A stretch of DNA of 64,000 bases from an uncultured Solobacterium sp. (GTDB lineage: Bacteria; Bacillota_I; Bacilli_A; Erysipelotrichales; Erysipelotrichaceae). The notes beneath the pieces are model-generated. The model was not told the DNA's origin. It worked only from the letters and a program-made list of their open reading frames with translations, and did no database searches. The stretch lies in assembly GCA_900543035.1 (NCBI GenBank), contig UQPV01000002.1, positions 1-64,000 on the forward strand, in the 5' to 3' direction. This document shows positions 58,015 to 64,000 of this stretch, in pieces. Made by a program: the position numbers and the translations under genes. Positions within the stretch are counted from its first letter, which is position 1. Each line of letters begins with the position of its first letter.

Positions 58015-61000
58015 TCATTTCTGACGGAAATAGTTGACGCCGTTGGCAAAGATGTTCTGTTCCTTATTTCCGTCAATGTTCTGGAACAGTCCTTCCTCAT
58101 AGCGTTCGCTGTGGCCCATCTTGCCCAGGATGCGTCCATCCGGCGAGGTGATGCCCTCGATGGCATAGCTGGATCCGTTGATGTTCCATTCGCCGTTCAT
58201 CGTCGGATCGCCATCCTCATCCACATACTGCGTAGCCACCTGGCCGTTTTCAAACAGCGCCTTGGCCATTTCTTCGCTCACCACGAACTTGCCTTCGCCA
58301 TGGCTCATGGCGATGCTGTGGCACTCGCCCGGCGTGAAGCCGGCCAGCCACGGCGACTTGTTGGAGGTGATCTTCGTCTTCGCCATGTGGGAAACGTGGC
58401 GGTTGATGTCATTGCGGAACAGCGTCGGTGAATCGGCGTTCAGGCTGCTGATATCTCCATAAGGCAGCAGGCCGGACTTGATCAGCGCCTGGAAGCCGTT
58501 GCAGATGCCCAGGATCAGGCCATCGTTGGCCAGCAGCGTCTGCACGGCCGCATTAACCTGCGGGTTGCTGAGGACATTGGCGATGAACTTGCCGCTGCCA
58601 TCCGGTTCGTCTCCGCTGGAGAAACCGCCAACGACCATCAGGATCTGCGCCGAAGCGATCTTTTCGCTCAGCTCCTTCAGGCTGCGCTCGATGCTTTCCA
58701 CATTCAGGTTATTGAAGACGTAAGTCTCGACGATGGCGCCCGCACGCTCAAACTGCTGCGCCGTATCGTATTCGCAGTTCTGACCTGGGAATACCGGAAT
58801 GATGACTTTCGGATGCTCGATCGTCTGCTTCGGCTTCAGCGGCTGTTCGCTCACATATTCCGGCGTCGTGATCTTTTTCTTCTCTTCATCGACGCGTACC
58901 GGATAAACGGCCTCATAACGCTCGCGCCATGCGCGGATCGCCGCGTCGATGGACACCTTCTCGTCATTGAGGACGATGTCATTTTCCTCTGTGGTGATGC
59001 CCAGCAGGGTGAAGGCGTCATCCAGGATGCTCTCATTCGCCTCGACGACGATGCTTCCCGGCATCAGGTCATAGAAGGACGCCTCGCTTCTGCAGGCAGC
59101 GCCGATATGGTTGCCGAAGCTCATCTTGCAGACGGCTTCCGCGATGCCGCCGAATTTTACCGTGGAGGCAGATACGATCGTGCCCTTGCGGATCAGCTCG
59201 CGCACCTTGTCGAAGTTGCTCTTCAGTTCGGTGTAATCCGGGGTGTGATCCGCATGCGGATGATGCGCGATCACATAAATATAGTTTCCGGCTTTCTTGA
59301 ATTCCGGTGAGATGATCTGTTCGCTCTTCGCCGTCGTCACCGCAAAGGTGATCAGCGTCGGCGGGACATGGAGCTGATTGAAGGTTCCGCTCATGGAGTC
59401 CTTTCCGCCGATGGACGGTGTCTCAAAGGCCAGCTGCGCTTCGATCAGACCGAGCAGGGCCTGCATCGGCTTGCCCCACTTCTGCGGATCATCGTGCAGA
59501 CGCTCGAAGTATTCCTGATTGCTCAGGCGGCAGGTGCGGTAATCCCCGCCCATCGCGCTCACGCGCGCCAGCGCTTCAACGACAGAATAGGACGCGCCCA
59601 GATACGGAGAGAAGCGGGCGATATCGGGATCATAGCCATGCGTCATGATCGAGCAAGTGTTCGTAAAGCCGAACACTGGCAGCTTCTGCACGCTGCCTTC
59701 GGTCTCCGTCAGCTGATATTTTCCGCCAAAGGGCATCAGCACGGTCGACTTTCCGATAGAGGCGTCAAACATTTCGGCCATACCGATCTGACAAGCCACA
59801 TTCGGCTTGCGCAGGTTGTCCAGGATGTTGGAGGATACCGGAGCGAACGGGTCATGACCCCTCTCTCCTTCTGCGATCTCCACGTCCTGCACGCCGCGCA
59901 CACCATTGGTATCCAGGAAGGCGCGGGACATGTCCACGATCTTTTCGCCCTGGAAATACATGACCAGACGCGGCTCCTCGGTCACTTCCGCCACGATGCA
60001 GGCATCCAGGTTTTCCTCATAGGCACACTGGCGGAACGCCTCGAAATCGTTCTTCTCGATGAGCACGGCCATGCGTTCCTGTGATTCAGAGATGGCCAGC
60101 TCGGTGCCGCTGAGCCCGGCATATTTGACCGGCACGCTGTCCAGGTTGATGTTCAGCCCGTCTGCCAGTTCGCCTACGGCGACGCTGACGCCGCCGGCGC
60201 CGAAGTCATTGGCCTTCTTGATCATGCGGGTCGCTTTCGGATTGCGGAACAGACGCTGCAGCTTGCGCTCGATCGGCGCGTTTCCTTTCTGCACCTCAGA
60301 GGAGCATTTGGTCAGCGAGGTATCATTATGTTCCTTGGAAGAGCCGGTCGCGCCGCCTACGCCGTCACGGCCAGTCGCACCGCCGATCAGCACGACGATG
60401 TCGCCCGGGCATGGTTTTTCCCGCTTGACGTTTGCCTTCGGGGCAGCGCCGACCACAGCGCCCACTTCCATGCGCTTGGCGACATAGCCCTCATCATAGA
60501 TCTCCTTCACATAGGTCGTCGCTAAGCCGATCTGATTTCCATAAGAGGAATACCCGGCTGCGGCACCCTTGGAGATGCGGCTCTGCGGCAGCTTGTGCTC
60601 CATCGTCTCGCTGATGTCCTTCGTGATGTCGCCCGCGCCGGTGATGCGCATCGCCTGATAGACGTAGCTGCGTCCGGAAAGCGGATCGCGGATCGCGCCG
60701 CCGATGCAGGTGGATGCGCCGCCGAAAGGTTCGATCTCGGTCGGGTGGTTATGCGTCTCATTCTTGAACATGAGCAGCCAGTCTTCTTCTTTGCCGTCCA
60801 CATCGACCTTCACTTCGATCGAGCAGGCGTTGATCTCATCGCTGATCTCCAGATCATCGAGCTTGCCATGCTTGCGCAGGTATTTTCCGCCGATGGTCGC
60901 CATGTCCATGAGCGTCATGACCTTGCGGTTTCCATGCACTTCCTCGCGCAGCTTCAGATAAGTCTCATAAGCGCGCTGTATCGTCTCCTGCAGTTCTCCG

Positions 61001-61710
61001 GCCTTGATGGTCACATTCTGCAGGATGGTCTCAAAGGTCGTATGGCGGCAGTGGTCTGACCAGTATGTATCAAGGACCTTCAGCTCGGTCATCGTCAGAT
61101 CGCGCTGCTCCTCATCGCGGAAATACTTCTGCACGTGCTTCAGGTCAGCCAGGGTCATGGCCAGTCCTTCCTTGACGCGCAGCGCTTCCAGTGCCGCTTC
61201 ATCGAAGCCGATGAACCCTTCGATGACCGGCACCGGCTCGATCTCCACGTCTTCTTCATTGGCGAGCACGCTGAGGTCCTTCTCGCGCATCTCCACCGGG
61301 TTGATCAGATAATGCTTGACTGCCTCCAGCTGCGCATCGCTGACTTCCCCTTCCAGGATGACGATATGTCCGCTCTTGATCACGACATCGCTCTTATTGT
61401 TGAGCAGCATCAGGCACTGCTGAGCGCTGTCGGCACGCTGATCATACTGTCCCGGCAGGCACTCATAAGCCACATATGTCTTGCCTTCCAGATCCAGCGC
61501 GTCGTCGACCTCATCGGTCACGATCTCTGAGAGCACCCTGCGCCGGAGCAGATCGATGTCATGCGCATCTGCATTGAAGACATCGTAAGTGTTGTAGAGG
61601 GTCACGCCGCTGAGTCCGTTCAGGTTCAGGCTGGTCTTCAGCTCATGTCCCAGTGAATCCGCCTCTACGCGGTACGCTTCCTTTTTCTTGACAAAAATGC
61701 GTGTGTTCAT
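58015..61710 (-). CDS. purL: Phosphoribosylformylglycinamidine synthase, large single-chain form
   Basis: 1,231 residues. It fuses the PurS-like N-terminus, two PurL halves (HCRHTTFE near 215, NETHNHPTEIEPF near 310, GGKDSMSG near 790) and a C-terminal class-I glutaminase (PGQNCEYDTA; nucleophile Cys1070 in GICNGFQAL; ECHSIAMSHGEG). Most Bacilli instead have separate PurS, PurQ and PurL. This is the clade found in Erysipelotrichia, Clostridia and some Gram-negatives. Converts FGAR to FGAM. No frameshift was seen. AGGGGAGAAGAG precedes the ATG; the gene follows purE by 12 nt. Confidence 0.95.
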   Translation of the reverse strand: MNTRIFVKKKEAYRVEADSLGHELKTSLNLNGLSGVTLYNTYDVFNADAHDIDLLRRRVLSEIVTDEVDDALDLEGKTYVAYECLPGQYDQRADSAQQCLMLLNNKSDVVIKSGHIVILEGEVSDAQLEAVKHYLINPVEMREKDLSVLANEEDVEIEPVPVIEGFIGFDEAALEALRVKEGLAMTLADLKHVQKYFRDEEQRDLTMTELKVLDTYWSDHCRHTTFETILQNVTIKAGELQETIQRAYETYLKLREEVHGNRKVMTLMDMATIGGKYLRKHGKLDDLEISDEINACSIEVKVDVDGKEEDWLLMFKNETHNHPTEIEPFGGASTCIGGAIRDPLSGRSYVYQAMRITGAGDITKDISETMEHKLPQSRISKGAAAGYSSYGNQIGLATTYVKEIYDEGYVAKRMEVGAVVGAAPKANVKREKPCPGDIVVLIGGATGRDGVGGATGSSKEHNDTSLTKCSSEVQKGNAPIERKLQRLFRNPKATRMIKKANDFGAGGVSVAVGELADGLNINLDSVPVKYAGLSGTELAISESQERMAVLIEKNDFEAFRQCAYEENLDACIVAEVTEEPRLVMYFQGEKIVDMSRAFLDTNGVRGVQDVEIAEGERGHDPFAPVSSNILDNLRKPNVACQIGMAEMFDASIGKSTVLMPFGGKYQLTETEGSVQKLPVFGFTNTCSIMTHGYDPDIARFSPYLGASYSVVEALARVSAMGGDYRTCRLSNQEYFERLHDDPQKWGKPMQALLGLIEAQLAFETPSIGGKDSMSGTFNQLHVPPTLITFAVTTAKSEQIISPEFKKAGNYIYVIAHHPHADHTPDYTELKSNFDKVRELIRKGTIVSASTVKFGGIAEAVCKMSFGNHIGAACRSEASFYDLMPGSIVVEANESILDDAFTLLGITTEENDIVLNDEKVSIDAAIRAWRERYEAVYPVRVDEEKKKITTPEYVSEQPLKPKQTIEHPKVIIPVFPGQNCEYDTAQQFERAGAIVETYVFNNLNVESIERSLKELSEKIASAQILMVVGGFSSGDEPDGSGKFIANVLSNPQVNAAVQTLLANDGLILGICNGFQALIKSGLLPYGDISSLNADSPTLFRNDINRHVSHMAKTKITSNKSPWLAGFTPGECHSIAMSHGEGKFVVSEEMAKALFENGQVATQYVDEDGDPTMNGEWNINGSSYAIEGITSPDGRILGKMGHSERYEEGLFQNIDGNKEQNIFANGVNYFRQK

Positions 61711-61722
61711 TCTCTTCTCCCC

Positions 61723-62223
61723 TTATTTATCCAAGTAGGAATTGGCGAGCACCTTTTCCGCCTGCGCCTTCTTGAAGTCGATGACTTTCTGCATGACAGC
61801 CGGATCGGCCAGACCGATCATCTGCGCGGCCAGGATCGCTGCGTTCTTGGCGCCTGCCTTGCCGATAGCGGTGGTCGCTACCGGGATGCCGCCTGGCATC
61901 TGTACGATAGACAACAGGGAATCCAGCCCGCCCAGCGCGCTTGTCTGCATCGGGACCCCGATGACCGGCAGCGGGGTGCTGCTGGCGATGACGCCCGCCA
62001 GATGCGCCGCGCCTCCGGCTCCCGCGATGAACACGCGGATGCCGTTGTCCATCGCTTCTTCTGCCAGTTTCAGCGTTTCGTTCGGCGTGCGGTGCGCGCT
62101 CAGCACACGGACGACGTAAGGAATGTCAAATTCCTTCAGCATGTCGATGGCTGCCTCCATCGTCGGAAGATCAGACGTGCTTCCCATGACGATGCAGACC
62201 TGTGGTTTTCCTGTTTCGCTCAT
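61723..62223 (-). CDS. purE: N5-CAIR mutase (AIR carboxylase catalytic subunit)
   Basis: 166 residues. GSTSDLPTM binds the phosphate, SAHRTP holds the conserved His, and the glycine-rich loop [14 protein letters not shown] is present. No purK is in the window, so whether it acts on N5-CAIR (class I) or directly on AIR with CO2 (class II) is open. The start at 62223 follows GGAGGAAATGTT. First gene of purE-L-M-N-H, preceded by an unusual leader. Confidence 0.93.
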   Translation of the reverse strand: MSETGKPQVCIVMGSTSDLPTMEAAIDMLKEFDIPYVVRVLSAHRTPNETLKLAEEAMDNGIRVFIAGAGGAAHLAGVIASSTPLPVIGVPMQTSALGGLDSLLSIVQMPGGIPVATTAIGKAGAKNAAILAAQMIGLADPAVMQKVIDFKKAQAEKVLANSYLDK

Positions 62224-62238
62224 AACATTTCCTCCTTC

Positions 62239-62272
62239 AAAAAATAAAGTGCATGTCAAAACCAACATGCAC
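62239..62272 (-). terminator. Intrinsic terminator within the purE leader (attenuator candidate)
   Basis: Minus strand GTGCATGT pairs with ACATGCAC around TGGTTTTG, then TTTATTTTTT, just 16 nt before the purE start. A second ATGCAC at 62308-62313 can pair with GTGCAT of the terminator's first arm. Confidence 0.75.
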
Positions 62273-62324
62273 GACGAAAACAATTCAGCTGTGATATTAA
62301 TATAGTGCATCTACCTAAGACCAT
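62256..62324 (-). CDS. 22-residue leader ORF upstream of purE
   Basis: Reads MVLGRCTILISQLNCFRRAC then WF and a stop. AGGAGGG stands 7 nt before the ATG, as good as for real genes nearby. The last codons lie in the 5' arm and loop of the terminator, and codons 5-7 contain the antiterminator segment. Three Cys and two Leu-Ile clusters stand out but do not point to an obvious amino-acid signal. The ORF may be translated to couple ribosome movement with termination. Confidence 0.5.
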   Translation of the reverse strand: MVLGRCTILISQLNCFRRACWF

Positions 62325-62440
62325 AAGTAAACCCTCCTATAAAAATATAAAAGACACCCGCCCGCGGAAATCTCCCGCAATTTCATCTGAAATCCCTGTG
62401 TAACGCTCGTCGCGGTCAGGCAGGCTCGCTGTCCGTGAAT

Positions 62441-62469
62441 ATCATACATGAGTTTCCCTTTTCCTGCAA
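62441..62469 (-). promoter_or_regulatory. Promoter of the pur operon
   Basis: Minus strand TTGCAG (62464-62469), 17-bp spacer ending TG, TATGAT (62441-62446). It predicts a leader of about 210 nt before purE. Confidence 0.65.
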
Positions 62470-62486
62470 GGCTTTTTTGCCGTACG

Positions 62487-62522
62487 GAAAAAAAGAGATT
62501 TCTGATCAGGTCCGGAAATCTC
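62487..62522 (-). terminator. Terminator of the DUF4190 gene
   Basis: GAGATTTC pairs with GAAATCTC, followed by seven T on the minus strand; about 125 nt after the stop. Confidence 0.8.
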
Positions 62523-62645
62523 CTTTGTATATCGTTCACTCTCATTCATCACGACCAGTGAGACCGCAGACAATTCAGACAGCGGCCGTGATTGAAAATG
62601 ATCCTCAAGATCAGCCGCTTTGCAGGCCGTCATTCACTTATGACC

Positions 62646-62942
62646 TTAATAATACTCAAGCGAATATGGCAGGCTGTTGACCACATTCACCGCTGTACCA
62701 AACAGGCATGTGCACGCCACGACCATCAGCGCGCAGAGCACCGTGCCGACGATTCCGCAGACGAAACCTGCAGTAGCCAGACCGTTCGGGCCGTTCTTAC
62801 GGACCTTGTTGCCAAGTATGATGGCGATGATGCCGCAAGCCAGGCCGATCACGCCGCCGATGACGCTGAAAAAATAACATACGATAGAAACGATGCCGAG
62901 CACCAGTGAAGCGACGGCTCTTCCATGATCATCTTGATTCAT
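62646..62942 (-). CDS. Small DUF4190-like membrane protein
   Basis: 98 residues with two hydrophobic segments separated by a short charged loop: SLVLGIVSIVCYFFSVIGGVIGLACGIIAIILG (about 12-45) and ATAGFVCGIVGTVLCALMVVACTCLFG (about 55-82). The arrangement (SLVLGI, then GxxxA/GIVG repeats) matches the DUF4190 family of small membrane proteins of unknown role. GGAGGGGAAAACGA precedes the ATG at 62942. It is separated from the ABC permease by 64 bp and may belong with it. Confidence 0.8.
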   Translation of the reverse strand: MNQDDHGRAVASLVLGIVSIVCYFFSVIGGVIGLACGIIAIILGNKVRKNGPNGLATAGFVCGIVGTVLCALMVVACTCLFGTAVNVVNSLPYSLEYY

Positions 62943-63005
62943 TCGTTTTCCCCTCCTTGTCTTTATTCTGACACAGATATGTATCGCGTGCAACCAAAAT
63001 CACCA

Positions 63006-64000
63006 TCATCGTGCCTGCGCGTGCCGCCATACCTTGATGGCCAGCATTTGCGCGCCGATGCCCAAAGGAACATAAAGCAGCGGCAGGAGCGCGAGCAATC
63101 CAGGCAAAAACTGCTCACCGATCCAGATGATATCAGCGCAGCGGGCAAACTGCAGCGGCTGAAACGCAGAGAGGACGATCTGCCAGGCAGAATAGCCATT
63201 GCTTGCCATGAACCACAGGGATCCTGCCAAAAACAAAACGGCCCATGTCTTTGCGCTTGAGAGAAAAGATGATAACAAGATCGTGACAGCACTCACGAAC
63301 CAAACGGCCAGCAGTCCCATCCCTAGCTGCAACGCCAGCAGCTCCCGCATGCTCATCGCGGTATGTGCTTCCAGCGAAAAACCAGCCAGGGCCGCGCTCA
63401 CCGCACCGCCCGACGGGCCAAATTTGATGAGGTTGACCATGAACAGCACCGCATGGATCAGCGCATACAAGACGAGCAAGATGATCGCGCAGGCCAGGAT
63501 GCGGGCAAATGCGTCTTTCTTGCGCCCATGTTGCGAAACCAAGATGAGCGCAGCCGTATCCATGCGCCGTTCCATCGCGAATACCGGCGCGAACAGGATA
63601 ATGACAATGAAGAGAAGCGTGACACATGAGGTCCCGCTGTCATAGATCATCTCATCCCAGAAATCACTGCTTTCCCAGATCAATGGCCGGCCATTTGCAT
63701 AGTCCGACACTGGGCGGATGCGCACATCGCCATCCGCTGTGATCTCCATGAACTGATGCATGACCAGCGTGCTCGCCGCATCGTAATCATAACCGGCCCG
63801 TTCAGGGATCTCCGTATAATAATATGCCTCACCTTGTTGCGCTGCGGCCTTTGCCTTCTGTTCCACTTGATCGATCGTTTCTTGAATCCGGTAATTGCGA
63901 ATGATCGCCGCGATCGTTTCATCGGTGAGCACCCCTTCATAAGGCGCGGCCGTCTGCTTATTTTTCGCTGTGGCCTCCATGCCATATACACATTCCCCAG
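63006..64000 (-). CDS. ABC transporter permease-like protein, N-terminus missing
   Basis: The reading frame stays open to the window edge, so the first membrane helix is lost. Visible: an extracytoplasmic region (VYGMEATAKNKQTAAPYEGVLTD... up to ~115) and then six hydrophobic segments of ABC-2 permease type. The extracytoplasmic start is typical of Bacillota ABC-2 exporters acting with an ATPase encoded next door. The substrate, for example a peptide or lipid, is unknown. No ATPase gene is inside the window. Confidence 0.75.
   Translation of the reverse strand, partial: GECVYGMEATAKNKQTAAPYEGVLTDETIAAIIRNYRIQETIDQVEQKAKAAAQQGEAYYYTEIPERAGYDYDAASTLVMHQFMEITADGDVRIRPVSDYANGRPLIWESSDFWDEMIYDSGTSCVTLLFIVIILFAPVFAMERRMDTAALILVSQHGRKKDAFARILACAIILLVLYALIHAVLFMVNLIKFGPSGGAVSAALAGFSLEAHTAMSMRELLALQLGMGLLAVWFVSAVTILLSSFLSSAKTWAVLFLAGSLWFMASNGYSAWQIVLSAFQPLQFARCADIIWIGEQFLPGLLALLPLLYVPLGIGAQMLAIKVWRHAQAR

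Noticed and set aside
58813..60084. Plus-strand frames opposite purL
   Set aside because: purL is unbroken and conserved throughout; the antisense frames have no start signals.

Overview
The window looks like a chromosomal segment of a low-GC-lineage Gram-positive bacterium (Bacillota) whose own base composition is moderately GC-rich. Support comes from clear AGGAGG ribosome binding sites, an RNA polymerase delta subunit, ComFA/ComFC, a Soj/Spo0J/Noc cluster, CcpA-type cre sites and surface proteins with GW-type cell-wall-binding repeats and FIVAR domains. This gene set, with a single-chain PurL, fits an Erysipelotrichia-like gut bacterium; that placement is inference. Almost every gene is intact, intergenic gaps are short, and most operons end in recognisable hairpin terminators.

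Layout. 1-800: end of a FIVAR surface protein with an odd sorting signal. 931-3147: metY-metA, acetyl-CoA route to homocysteine. 3196-10754: Lrp-type regulator, MATE exporter, tsaC, mnmE, tatD, ArsC-family protein, DEAD-box helicase, polysaccharide deacetylase. 10999-20269: unknown protein, glmU-prs, membrane coiled-coil protein, comFA-comFC-csp, aminotransferase-galE, rpmE. 20428-24775: DUF5662 protein, then rsmG-noc-parA-parB-DUF1287 on the minus strand. 25302-29329: asparaginase, ferredoxin, an AT-rich kilobase, an atypical LytTR regulator and a divergent CBM9 lipoprotein with two cre sites. 29495-38586: murA, DUF1846 protein, small membrane protein, fructose-bisphosphate aldolase, DUF1934-argS-rpoE, class A PBP. 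38716-46433: two paralogous cell-wall hydrolases flank a polyol locus (PTS EIICBA, DeoR regulator, dehydrogenase, divergent PfkB kinase). 46532-54817: HAD phosphatase, HD hydrolase, NUDIX, mnmG, aryl-sulfotransferase lipoprotein, split chromate transporter, LysR regulator. 54855-62223: purE-purL-purM-purN-purH. 62646-64000: DUF4190 protein and a partial ABC permease.

Main signals beyond routine annotation: (1) the two paralogous hydrolases at 38716 and 45402 share an aligned promoter module with 10-bp repeats exactly 21 bp apart, the geometry expected of LytTR regulators, and a LytTR regulator with a lysine at its phosphoacceptor position lies in the window; (2) two copies of a 130-bp palindromic, MITE-like element (26784-26913 and 33039-33168); (3) a purE leader with a 22-codon ORF overlapping a terminator and a competing antiterminator segment; (4) a near-perfect Noc binding site upstream of rsmG-noc; (5) two cre boxes between the LytTR and CBM9 genes; (6) a polyol locus that pairs a mannitol-type PTS with a SorE-like dehydrogenase and a 1-phosphofructokinase-like kinase instead of MtlD. 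I saw no CRISPR array, phage, plasmid origin, rRNA or tRNA gene.
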